Shown: positions 9,547 through 19,535 of the stretch, one piece after another
Numbering within the stretch: position 1 is the first letter of the stretch
Layout of the letters: the number at the start of each line of letters is the position of its first letter
NCBI GenBank assembly: GCA_025765595.1
Contig: JAIVFH010000443.1
Coordinates: 1 to 19,770, forward strand
DNA length: 19,770 bases
Origin: Obelidium mucronatum
Lineage: Eukaryota > Chytridiomycota > Chytridiomycetes > Chytridiales > Chytriomycetaceae
Direction of reading: 5' to 3'
Notes under the pieces: model-generated
The model's database searches: none
Seen by the model: the letters and a program-made list of their open reading frames with translations, nothing else
What the model was told of the DNA's origin: nothing
Program-made: the position numbers and the translations under genes

Positions 9547-9879
9547 TGTTCGCGAGGAAAAAGAAAACTCCGAAGTGTGACTTGGAGCCGTCGCTGGTTT
9601 TGGGCAAGGGTTAATTTCGTTTGCTTTGAATTGAACTCCGAAGGCGGAGTTTGAAAAAGGAAAAAAGAAAAGATGCGCCAGACAGTTTTATTGGCGGTGC
9701 TTGCGTGTCATCCCCAATTTTTATGAAGATTTACAATGAAAGTAGCGAGCGTTGGTTTTGCTTGTTTCAGATGGTGGTTTCGGAGAATGCCGGCATCGTG
9801 GCACTTCAACCCGATGAAAAATGGGTTCATTATTTCCAGGCATCTTTAAAAGCATTTGAGCACGTTTCCATATAGTCTG
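9547..9879. promoter_or_regulatory. Divergent promoter region of the zinc-cluster regulator and PEX11
   Basis: 333 nt between the two divergent ATGs. It contains a perfect palindrome, AACTCCG-aagg-CGGAGTT, at 9634-9651, giving CCG-N4-CGG half-sites of the kind zinc-cluster dimers contact. A small upstream open frame (9771-9875, 34 codons) precedes the PEX11 ATG by 4 nt. No TATA box was recognised for either gene. Confidence 0.5.
9634..9651. promoter_or_regulatory. CCG-N4-CGG palindrome, candidate zinc-cluster binding site
   Basis: Seven-base arms, 4-nt spacer, perfect complementarity. It lies 88 nt upstream of the regulator's ATG and 229 nt upstream of the PEX11 ATG. That a Zn2Cys6 protein binds it is inference. 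Confidence 0.4.
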
Positions 9880-11268
9880 ATGAGCGCCGACGATATTATT
9901 GACGTTTCAGCTTTCATTCCAAAAATAGCCAGTCTGATGGGCCTCTACACCACGCCAAGTGCACACATCTTGCCTAGCTCGCCGGGCTCGCTCAATGCGC
10001 CAAAGTTAACAGATCCGATGACGCCAGTTGTCCCGGCCTCCCTCCTGCGCAAGTCATCAGAGCTGAGCATGGCTGGAACACACAACCTTCTGGCTCCTTC
10101 GAGGCAGGATTCCTTCACAAACATCATTGGCGCATTTCCACGCACACCTTTAGATTCTTCGCCTGTTCTGTCCGCTCAACAGAAGAAACTTTATTCAAAG
10201 GTTTCGTCCATCAGAGAGGAATACATTGGCGCTCCAATTGTGTCTTCGCGTTCAAAGCAGCAAAGTGCCACCACTCAAACGCAGCAGCATTCATCGACAA
10301 TTAATCAAACACAGTCCCGCTCATCGAACGCCAATAGTATTTTGCTGAGATTGATTCTATTCAGAAAAGTACTGCTTCTCAATGATGGAAGAGACAAGGT
10401 AAAAGTGGTTTACTTTGTTTTGGCGATAACAACCAATGCTAATCTAATAGTTTTCTTTATTTAGACTCTTAAAGTAATCCAATACGTATCCAAAGTCCTT
10501 CTTTGGTCATCTCTCCTGACCCACGTGTCAACCAAAAACTCCCACCCATCCATCCAAAAAGCCCTTCAGACTCTGATTCCACACTTGTCAATCGCCAGAA
10601 AGCTTGTTCGCCTCGGGAATTTCTTTGCGCCCCTCGAATTCCTTGTCACCACGCATCCAACTCTTTCGAATGGATTTGCATTCAGCCTTCTAAGCAATGT
10701 CAACGCTTTATGGACGTGTCTTGCCGACGACAGTGTCACTTTAGCCAAAGTCGGGATTTGGGAACAAAAAGAATGGATGCAGACTTGGGCGGATCGGTTA
10801 TGGCTTGTTGGGATTGGTTTCGACGGGTTAGAAGCGTTTTGGAAATGGCGAGCTGTATCAAGGAAGCAATTTCTATTGAACGAAAAAAGGAGAATTCTTG
10901 GATTGCAGTTTGAGCAAAGTGTTAGTGGTGCTGTTATGAAGGTTAGTGAGTTTGTGGATGAGGACGGGAATCTGGTTGGTGGTGGAATTGGGAATGATGT
11001 CGTGCTAGGAATGATTCAGAAGGCGGATGAAGAGCTTGATTCTGTCACGAAGGAGAAATGGTTGTGGCTGTTGAATGCGGGGAAGTTGGTTGCAGACTTG
11101 ATCTTCTGCTCCTTTGACGTGTTTGGTGTTGTGAAATGGATCGAAAGCAGGGGTGGTTTGGGAGGTGGGCGCATCAAGGCACACCAATTTCAGCAATTTC
11201 AAGATATGGCAGGGCTAGTGTCTGCCATTTTGGGTACCTGGAAACTCTATTCGCAACAGCAGAAATGA
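9880..11268 (+). CDS. PEX11: PEX11-family peroxisome proliferation protein
   Basis: Peroxisomal membrane protein that shapes and elongates peroxisomes before division. Two exons, 9880-10398 and 10465-11268; the 66-nt intron starts GTAAAA, has CTAAT near its end and stops TTTAG. 440 residues. The PEX11 domain starts around residue 157: LLRLILFRKVLLLNDGRDK, then TLKVIQYVSKVLLW and IARKLVRLGNFFAPLE, the family's RK.VRLGNF signature. Further along come KWLWLLNAGKLVADLIF and a C-terminal GLVSAILGTWKLY segment. The N-terminal 155 residues are Ser/Gln/Thr-rich and probably disordered; this is longer than in small PEX11 proteins and similar to PEX11C-like forms with extensions. Met at 9880 was chosen as the first ATG of the frame. 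It diverges from a zinc-cluster regulator, which suggests but does not prove shared control. Confidence 0.9.
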
Positions 11269-11418
11269 GTGCTTCATTTCGCCTATTTATTAACCTTTTG
11301 CATCGAAAGTAAAATCATTTTCACACCCAAAACTTATTTTTGAAAAAAGGTACCAAATCAGGGTGATCTACAGGCTGATCATAAAGTTAGTGGAGTTATT
11401 CAGAAAGAGGCCTCATTT

Positions 11419-14400
11419 TCATACCTTCTTATTTACCCCCGCATACATAGCCATCAACAATTTCGACTCTCCAGCTTTATCAAGAGCATCTACATACTTT
11501 CCCAGGCAAGGCATTCCCATTGCCCTCCCTTCAGCAATCAAGCAGTCTTTCAACAGCGGCTCCTTGAATCTCTTTTCCTTCATAAAGCACCTTCCCAGCT
11601 CCGCAAAGAGATATAAGTCATCTTGATTCGGGTTGTCGTTCCCAAGTACTGGAAATGGGAATGTGCTGTACAAATCAGCAGCGGCTCGAATACCCACCTT
11701 TCGTTCCAATAACGCTCCCAACTCAATATACGCATCGTGACCGCCCGGTTTAATTTTAATGGCGTTTTGATAATGACCTCGAAGTGTTTCGAGAAGTGTA
11801 GAAAGCTGCGCATCTTTCGCGTTTGCCTCTTCAACGAATCCAAACTTTTTTGCAAATGCACGAGCAAGGCCAATATGTGTATCGAAAGTTGAATTTTCTG
11901 AAATGGTGGCTACATCAGCGGTTAGAGGCGGTTCTTGCTGTTTGGAAGCAGCATTTAGATTTGACTTGGATCCTTTTGGTGATGGATTCTTTTCAGCCAG
12001 TTTTGAAGTGGACCCCTTTTTCAGCGTAGATGATGCTCCTCCTCCTGGCTTGGAGGAAGTGGGACGCGATGTTTTTTCAACTTGATCTTTTCCTTGCGGT
12101 TTGGGAGGAACAGTTGTCGTTGCTTTCGCAGCCGGCTTGCCTGCTGGCGCCTTGGCACCAGGCGCTGGTTTAGCAGAAACGTTATTAGCTGCTGGTTTTG
12201 TAGGAGCGGGCTTCGCAGTGGCGGTTTTGGCAGCTGGTGCTCCCTTTTTTCCTGGAACACCACCCTTGACACCCCCAGCTGCTTTTGTTTCTTTTGGTTT
12301 TGAAGAGGCACTCCAAAATTCAATTTCTTGCTTCATCTCCATAAACCAATCTTGCGCCTGGATCCGTTTCACTGCTTCTTCGACATTGGCACCAGTGCTG
12401 GAGGGACATTCCAAGCCGGCAGCCGCCTCAAAACACTCGATCGCGTTCTGCAATTTCTTCATATCCTTATTATATCTGGGGTTCGCGTCCAACTGATCAA
12501 GCTGCGCTCTACCAAGCTGCGAAAGGCTGCTTGCATTTGTAGGTGTTCGGAAAACAATGCTTGCAGACACTTGTTCTAAGGATGTGAGGGTTTCAGGGGA
12601 AGAATTGGTTTCTTGAGTTGATGTTTTTGATGTGATTGTAAGCGTTGTTGAGAGAATGGTTGTTTGATTGACTATGTCTACCGGCGTGGATTCCGTTTGG
12701 GATGTTGTCGCCGTTAAGGGAAGGAGGTGGAGAAGATGTTTTCGAGCTTGACATATATTCAGAGACGTTGTTTGGTAGATTTTACTTTTAGGTGGGAGTG
12801 TGGCGAGTGTTTGGGGTAGAATAGAGAGGAGGAGGTTGACTGGATGTACTGCCTTTCCGACTGCACTTGAAAGGAGATAGGATTTCGAAAGCGCGATATG
12901 CGCATTTTGAAAGTTTGTGTTTATGGGAGACTGAACGGATTCGCAGATTTTGGAGATTGGTGGAGATTGTGGTTGTTGTCCTTGAGCTGTTTTTACAAAG
13001 TTGAGCCATAAATTTGTGTGATGGTCTGTTATCGCGTCTTCTAGAATTTTTACGGAATGAGTTATCAAAGCTAGTTTGGGCATTTTCGGTGACGCTATCG
13101 ATACTGCCTTGAAGTAAGTTGTTTTAATTTGATTACGAGATATAAAAATTTGATATTCTTACAAGCAGAAGCATCGCCACAGGGAAAATTGGTTTGCTTG
13201 ATATCGCATGCTCCAGGTGAGTCTGAGCCTTTTCGTAATTCCCAAGCTGGAGGTGAAGGCGACCCAAGTGATAATTTGCATCGCTGCTGTTTGGGTTGAT
13301 TCCGACGGCATGTTCATACTTCTCCAAAGCGTTTGCGATACCTCCTTCTCCTCTACTCTGACTAGCATTGGCTCCGCCTGACCAATCAGATGTTCCAGAC
13401 GACGCGTTAACTTGTTGAACTTTCCATTGATGTAAACCCTGTACTTCTGCTGCTTGATCAGAAAGTCCAGCTGCAAGAAGGCGGTGAAATTCTTCTTCCA
13501 TCGCCTTGATTTTAGTCGCGTCACTTGCATTTTTTGCGACGCCTAACCCCATCAATAACCCATCAATTTCATCGCTCATAAAACTTGCACTCGCTTCGGC
13601 GTTATTGTTTACTTTTGCAGCTTTACCAAGCTCCTGCGGCGGAAAAGTGTGCTTGCAGCACACAATTTCTTCCTGAAATAACCCCAACTGAAGATGCAGA
13701 GTCTCATCCAGCACACCCCCTTTAAGTTTCTTATTCTCTGTATTCAGTGCAATTGCAGTCGCATAGAGTTTGCTTAATTTGTCCAAGACCGCTACGTTTG
13801 GCTGCGTGGGTTTTTTGCCACCTGTTTCCATACTGGTTTTCCAAGATTCAGCAAGTGAAGCCAGATATTCCTTTTCAAGAGGCTCTATAGCTTTTAAGCA
13901 CGCTTCCACCGTGGATGGACTCGATTTCTTATCAACGAGACTCGATTCCCAACCACTCGGTTCAGGAGGTGCATCCACTTTCACGAGCGGCTCCCGTTTC
14001 GTAAGACATCCATAGGATTCATGAAATTGTTTATACGTATTTGAAACTTTCTTTTGGCAGCTTTCGCATTGGAATGTACATGGATCCTTGTGTGACTCTC
14101 CTTCTATTGGCTTCGAAAGACTGTCCTTCTTGGAGTCCCAGCACGTTTTACAAGGCGGCTGTGTCGGTGCAAATGTACATTGTGTTACGTGAGTGGGGAT
14201 TTGGGAGTTTTCTATGGCAATAGAGGTGCATCCATAGATTGCAAACGGGCATGCGAATTTCAAAGATCCCAGTTTCTTTTCAGCCGCTTCGTTAGATGTT
14301 TTCGATAGGAGTCCTGTCTTTTTATCTGGACATAGTGGGCATATGATTTGAGGCGGCGCATTGGCTGGGTCAAGTGAAGGAGGCGTCGGGCTACCAAAGA

Positions 14401-15252
14401 GGTCAAGACAGGATATGCAATAGTTGTGAGTGCACTTGGAGGATTCTGGTTTCAAGCGGGGAAGATATAGTATCGATAGGCAGATGGAGCAAATATCATC
14501 TGGTGTAAGTAAAGAATCTTTGGAAAGGACGAGCCTGGATCCGCATTTCTCTGATTGACAGTTGCCCAGTGTTAGAGTACTATTCCCTTTCAATGAAATA
14601 GTACAAACCTTTTTGAATCGCAATAGAATAATTCTGTTTACAAGTGCCATCTGCGGAAGTAACCAGAAAGCTGATGGCCGTCTCACTAAAATTCAACAAG
14701 ACTTCACCCTTCGCTCCAGAACCTTGACTTTCAACTTTCGACGTTGCATTCGTGGGCATCGCGATAATATTCATGGTAGTGATATGGGACGGTATCTTCA
14801 TGACATAGCTTGTTTCGAGACGGTGAAAGTCGGGTGTCAGGCTCCCAACAGAGAATTGGAAACCTTTCAAGGTTGCATCGCTTGCAGAAGGTCGAAATAC
14901 GTGGATTACGGTGTTGGATGAAGATCCATCTGCAGCATCGCATTTGATTATAATGTCGCTTTGGCCTTCTGCGATTGCGACAACTGATTTTTTTTCGTGA
15001 TCGAGTAATCAGCCGGAGATATTATAGTAAATCACAAAAAGAAAAAGCGCGCGTACTTCCGTTGGCGGCTGCTTTTTGAACCTGAACAAACGCATCGCCC
15101 TCGTTGGGGGCAGCGCTAACTTGTACGCCATCGATATCTGATCCCACATTCAGTGAATATTCCTTGACTTTCTTGTTGAACGGTGGTGTGATTGAAAGAA
15201 CTTCATTCTTTTTCGATGCTATTTTCAGGGATCGAAGAGTCGAGTCGTCCAT
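11419..15252 (-). CDS. Cadherin-like beta-sandwich / RING / TRAF-type zinc / TPR protein
   Basis: Four exons: 15252-15057, 14983-14609, 14550-13163 and 13107-11419, joined by introns of 73, 58, 54 and matching phase at every join (the last starts GTAAGA); 1,215 residues. Residues 1-190 hold two cadherin-like beta-sandwich repeats (LRSLKIASKKNEVLSITPPF...EYSLNV; LKGFQFSVGSLTPDF...SYVMKIP). Residues 211-264 are a C3HC4 RING (CSIC...CTHNYCISC...CPLC), so E3 ubiquitin ligase activity is plausible. TRAF-type zinc motifs follow (CPFAIYGC...HVTQC, about 291-315, and CESC...HESYGC). A clear TPR pair is at about 590-653 (ALEKYEHAVGINPNSSDANYHLGRLHLQLGNYEKAQTHLEHAI). A Lys/Ala/Pro-rich linker spans about 914-1034, then further TPR-like helices to the end. 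No signal peptide, so cytosolic. Substrate unknown. An alternative upstream exon at 15428-15383 would add 15 residues. Confidence 0.85.
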
Positions 15253-15443
15253 GACTGAGAGAAGGAGACGGATGGCAAGAAAAACAAACAAACAGTAGTG
15301 TGACTGAGCGAGAACAATGGGCCAGAGATTTTATTTTGCTGATAGAAAAAAAAGAGGACTGACTTCATCTTGTCAGGTTTACCGCCGCCATCATCAAAAA
15401 CTTCATCTTTCTGCTGGCTCTGTTCCATCGAACAAATATCAAT
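15253..15443. promoter_or_regulatory. Bidirectional promoter region of the RING-TPR and EF-hand genes
   Basis: 191 nt between divergent start codons. The minus-strand reading is pyrimidine-rich next to the RING-TPR ATG. It also reads in frame from an ATG at 15428, and a GTAAAC donor at 15382 would splice in phase to 15254. I prefer it as promoter/5' UTR, since the alternative puts the two start codons 15 nt apart. Confidence 0.45.
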
Positions 15444-16298
15444 ATGGCTCCTCTACCACCGCAACGTTCTGGTCAAGCCGAACTCCCTGGAACAACCAGT
15501 GCAAAGAATAACCTCACAATGTTCAACAATGATCGATCAATATCAACCAACGGAGGCGCTCAAACAGTTTCTGTAATGTCAGTATCGCGTCCAAGGCAAC
15601 TTTTCGATCGATACGACCACGACGGAAGCGGGTCAATCAGTATCAGTGAGTTCAAGAGTCTGTGCTACGACATGGGGTATTTTTTAACGGATCAAGAGTT
15701 GTCGCTGGATGTGAAGCTGCTGGATGTAGATGGGAATGGGACACTTTCGTACGATGAATGTGAGTGTTCTTTGTGGGTGGGAAAGGAATCATTCTGAAAA
15801 AAACGTCTTTTCCCCCCACACTTTACGATTAGTTATAAAATGGTGGAAACGCGATGACCGCTTCAGGTCGCTGCAATTAAATGAGCAAGAAATCGAATCT
15901 TTGAATAGATATCTATCACATTTTAAGAGGTGAGTATCCTGCTTTCGGTGCCTCCTTTGCTCACAGTGGTATTCTATAGGTTCGACAAGGACGGAAGCGG
16001 GATAATTGATATCAGAGAATTCAAAAATCTATACGTAGATCTAGTCAAAAAGAAGGTGAGAGGCGGTTATTTTTGTAGGAAGCCACAAGTTATAATAACA
16101 TTTTGTTGTATTCAGTTGGCCAAAAAATCACTCATGGCGACTTTACAAGATTTAGATGTGAATAAGGACGGAAAAGTATCTTTCAACGAATATGTAAACT
16201 GGGCAATACGAAATTGTAACAGCCAAACACCTGGGAATAGTCAACCGGTTACAAGGACACCCACAATCGCATCAAAGAATAGTGAGATTGCAGAATGA
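15444..16298 (+). CDS. Four-EF-hand calcium-binding protein
   Basis: Calmodulin-superfamily calcium sensor of 223 residues. Four exons: 15444-15759, 15833-15929, 15980-16055 and 16116-16298, with introns of 73, 50 and 60 nt starting GTGAGT/GTGAGA and ending in TAG or CAG; all phases fit. Four complete 12-residue loops: DHDGSGSISISE (58-69), DVDGNGTLSYDE (94-105), DKDGSGIIDIRE (140-151) and DVNKDGKVSFNE (177-188). Each has acidic residues at positions 1 and 12 and Gly at 6, so all four should bind calcium. A 50-residue Ser/Thr/Asn-rich tail precedes the hands and a 25-residue Ser/Thr tail follows. Too divergent from calmodulin, centrin or calcineurin B to name. Later in-frame Met codons (residues 26, 45) could also start translation. 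Confidence 0.93.
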
Positions 16299-17240
16299 AA
16301 GATAAAAAAAAACTTGCTGGAATAATCTCTGCAGAAATCGAATGAATATATTGTTCTCCTTAATGTTTTTTTTTGGCTCATGTCATTATAAACGCGTACT
16401 ATATTCCGAACCCATGAGGCCCATTTTCTGCCTGGCATTTTTGGTGTAACATTGACTCGACTGCGCACTGCGCACGGAAAACGCGTATAAATAAAATTCC
16501 TCCCCCACAATATTCCACTTTTCTTCCCCAAATATTATAATTTTTCTTTTTTCGCTGTTCAAAGGATCCCGGGTTTGACAACCGCAATACTGTGTCAGTT
16601 TGAAGATCTCGGTTCCGAAAGGGCCTCGTCCAAAGACTTGATTCACGCACCTGTCAAACTCCCAGGATCCTAGGTCACAGTGCCTCCTCATCATCTCGTC
16701 GCACGGAACCACCAAAAACCCCAACCCAGCCGTCACTCACTGTGATAATGATTAAAAGTCGGTTTTAAAAACAAGTTCTGCTCTTGTTCGACTGTCTAGG
16801 CTGGGGCTGGGGGGACTTTGGGATTTTGCCGTTTTGATGGAGGGCCCGATCATAATTTTTCAAACCCCCTTTGTTTTGACGACGCGTTCTCTTTTGTTGA
16901 ACGCGGAATGTCGATTCTTTACTTGAAATTGATGAAACTTGCTTGATAATTAACACATTTAGATCTATCGGCGACTAGATTCTCCTGTTTTTTTTATAAA
17001 GTTCTTTATCTATTACTTTCAATAAAAGCTGGTGCTTCTTTCTATATTTTCTCCTCGTTTAGTTGCACCATTTGTTTTTTGGTGACGCGTTCTCTTTAAA
17101 AAAACGTGCAAATCACCTCTACTATATCAATCGGAAAAGCGAATTGAATATTAATAAAAACATTCTGGTTTAAATATAGTGTTTATAAAGTTCAAGTTCA
17201 TCCCTTCCTTCGATAGTTTCACAACGCCATAATATTAAAT
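16299..17240. other. Gene-free interval with ACGCGT boxes and an inverted repeat
   Basis: 942 nt between the convergent EF-hand and JMJD6 genes, unusually long for this compact window. No coding frame with recognisable motifs and no tRNA were found. It contains four ACGCGT hexamers (16392, 16481, 16882, 17085), the last two inside a shared GACGCGTTCTCTTT. A TATAAATAAA box lies at 16486, and a long imperfect inverted repeat at 16564-16670. The combination would fit a non-coding transcript, but none is recognised. Confidence 0.5.
16564..16670. repeat. Long imperfect inverted repeat, possible structured RNA
   Basis: The arm GGATCCCGGGTTTGACA (16564-16580) pairs with TGTCAAACTCCCAGGATCC (16652-16670) apart from one mismatch and a 2-nt bulge. 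The 71-nt interior shows weaker complementarity and a CCGAAAGG (CC-GAAA-GG) tip. No match to U1-U6, SRP, RNase P/MRP or 5S RNA was recognised. Confidence 0.45.
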
Positions 17241-19222
17241 CTACCTTCGCGTTCGAACCCCAAGCGTCCCATTCCTCCGCTTTCGCCGAATTTTGCACTT
17301 TCGACACATGCATCTTCCTTCATCGTCGCTACTCTCACTTTCTGTATTATCACGACTTCCCCCCTCCGTCTCACTATCACTGCTGCTACTACTACTATCA
17401 CTACTCGAAGTTTCCGTTGTAGACGGTGGAACTTGAGGGACCATGGCCAACGCCTTGGCCTTCTCAATAAGCCCCTTGAACACTCCAACCTTATGCTCCT
17501 CCCCTTCCCTCGGATGATCCACAAAACTCTGAAACTTTTGTAACAACCGCTCACCCATTTTAGGTCGACTATTCCGCGTCTTTAACCAAACAGTCTCCCA
17601 ACTCGCAACCGAACAGAAATTCTGCGTCACACCGACCGTGAAATCCAAGTTAATCACAAGGTGATGCCACCCACCAGGTACAAACACTGTTTCTCCCGGC
17701 CGTTGGATAATATTGATGATCCCAAGCCGTTCAGCCAAGGTTTTCCCTGTATGGTCGATGGTGCTGCTGTCGTGGCAGACGCGGGTAGACCATGACGAAC
17801 CAGGTGGCGGCTTCGTGGTCGGGCAAGGCCGCGCATGGTGACAAGGTTTTTGGGGATTTCGGGCGGGAAGAGGGCCCATCGTTTGTGGCCGGTGAGCAGG
17901 GTGTTCCAGGCGCTGGTTCCGAGGGGGTCAATGTGGATTCCGGTGCCGGATCTTTTGGGGCCGATGACGACCCAGCGGTGGGGTGGTCGACGGGAGCCTG
18001 TTGGTGGGGTGTAGAATTTTAAGAGGATGTGAGAGAGGGTGGCAAATAAACACCAGTACCAGTGTATTGGAAGAGGTCATCGCGAAAGTATCGTGGTATG
18101 ATGTAGTCTGCAAGCATTTGCTTGGTTGGGTTTGATTCTGGTACATAGTTGTCATCTGTTTGCTGTTCAGCCATGTCCTCGTCTCTTGGGCTCAGCTGGT
18201 TTCGGGATAGGAGTTTTCAGGGTGAGTTTGAATGGTGCTGGACTTTTTTCAGGACTCTTTGACGCTGCGGGGGATGCAACTTGATCATCAATCCTTTGCT
18301 TCTTTCGTTTCGAGGATTCCGTCTGGCTGTCTGATGCGCTCTTTTGTTGCGAAGTGTCCATTTCCTGACCTTGACTGTCGCGACCTCTTCTTTCTTCTTT
18401 TCATTCTCATTGCCGCTCTTCTTTTTCCGTTTAATGTCGTCGGCTGTGTTGTTTCGCGACCTATCGCCAAAATTTGGATCAAAGATGTAGAGTGGACTAT
18501 CGTCCTTTTCAGCGTCTCCAGATGCAAGGCAATAATTCATAAAGTATGCGAATGGGACATGTACTTGAAGTAATGCTGTGAGTCACGATGGGTCACCAGC
18601 AGCGAAAATGTTTGTGTACCTGACTTCCCATCATCGTCTTCGCCCACTTTGAACTTTTCATTATAGAATCGATCCAGCAGTCTCTAATATAAACGGAGAT
18701 GTCAAAAAGTTGTTTGTAATGTTGCATGGGCCATACCTGTGGTGACCAGTTGTCGTCAGCGTTCCAACCTCTCGTCGCGCCAGTTATAACGACGGGAATC
18801 CCATGCCTCTCAAACCGTTCAATAAACTCTTTGTCCGATACTTTATCGATATCAATACGCTCAGTGCAGTCCAAGTAATCAGGGATGCAAAAGTTGAGCC
18901 GAGCAAAGTTGCCTTTTCCCCAGTCCCTACTGTCGAGCTCTACGGTTGCGATGTTCAGCTTATCCAGAATCAAAAAAAGAGAGCCAAGAGTAACACAAGT
19001 ACCTGAGCGAGCATCTCTTTTCCATCTGCGGATCCGCCGTTCGTACCGTGATTGTTTTAGAGCAATGGGCATCACCAACTCAGGTTTCGATTCTCGTTCG
19101 ACAACTGATGAGTACTTTCGAAAGTCTTTGGTTACAAGCCATTTCATTGCATCGTTGCTTTCAGTGGATATTCTGATTGATGTGACGTCAACGCAAGAGT
19201 TTGTAGAGCCTTGCTTCATCAT
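17241..19222 (-). CDS. JMJD6: JMJD6-like JmjC 2-oxoglutarate oxygenase, with frame disruptions
   Basis: Fe(II)/2-oxoglutarate-dependent JmjC oxygenase; animal JMJD6 hydroxylates lysines of splicing-related proteins. Exons 19222-19003, 18939-18737, 18683-18620, from 18575, to 18060, and 17997-17241; introns at 19002, 18736, 18619 and 18059 all keep phase. Recognisable segments: [64 protein letters not shown] and [16 protein letters not shown]. Iron ligands His and Asp lie in HID (17927-17935); the third His is in [11 protein letters not shown] (17661-17663). Three problems exist. An in-frame TGA at 18219-18217 needs a 174-nt intron (18369-18196) or an indel. Two +1 shifts near 17830 and 17780 flank the conserved [12 protein letters not shown]. 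The C-terminus is a Ser/Asp/Glu tract ending in a CMCRKC plus basic tail. Either sequence error or early decay; counted as a gene because all active-site residues survive. Confidence 0.85.
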
Positions 19223-19535
19223 CTTTGCAAGGGATGACAATTGTTGTAAAAAAGAAAAGCAGACTACAAAACAGTATTCACAATTTCACATTCATCTGCA
19301 TATTCCAAACAGGTTCTTGCAATAGATTTCCTTTAAAAACGCACAAGCGTGTTTTTTATTTTTCCGTTCCAAACACGAATGGAACACGGAGCAAGTGGAG
19401 GCCGCGCCACCCTTTGACTCTGCTTCTATTTATAGCTGTTTTAGAGTTTAAGCACGCAAGGCGCAACGAGGCGCTCGTTTGATTGGCGTACTTTTTCTTC
19501 TTTTTTCTCTCTTCTTTTCTTGTTCACAAACAGAA
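19223..19535. promoter_or_regulatory. Divergent promoter region of JMJD6 and elongation factor 3
   Basis: 313 nt between divergent ATGs. For the plus-strand gene, a TATTTATAG box at 19427-19435 lies about 100 nt before the ATG, with a reverse CCAAT (ATTGG) and a long pyrimidine tract between them. Such tracts are common before highly expressed fungal translation genes. Confidence 0.5.

Noticed and set aside
11823..12496. Ala/Gly-rich plus-strand frames
   Set aside because: Antisense of the Lys/Ala/Pro linker of the RING-TPR gene.
13108..13162. Reading the RING and the C-terminal TPR parts as two genes
   Set aside because: A 55-nt GTAAGA...CAAG intron joins them in phase with no stop, and no promoter fits in the gap.
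16595..16694. Possible C/D snoRNA on the minus strand (ATGATGA at 16694-16688, CTGA at 16598-16595)
   Set aside because: No terminal stem next to the boxes, no C'/D' pair and no rRNA-guide segment identified; these short boxes are common by chance.
16386..16736. 116-codon open frame on the minus strand
   Set aside because: No family motifs; runs through both arms of the inverted repeat, which explains its composition.
17792..18022. Gly-rich plus-strand frame opposite JMJD6
   Set aside because: Antisense shadow of the C-rich third positions in the JmjC exon.
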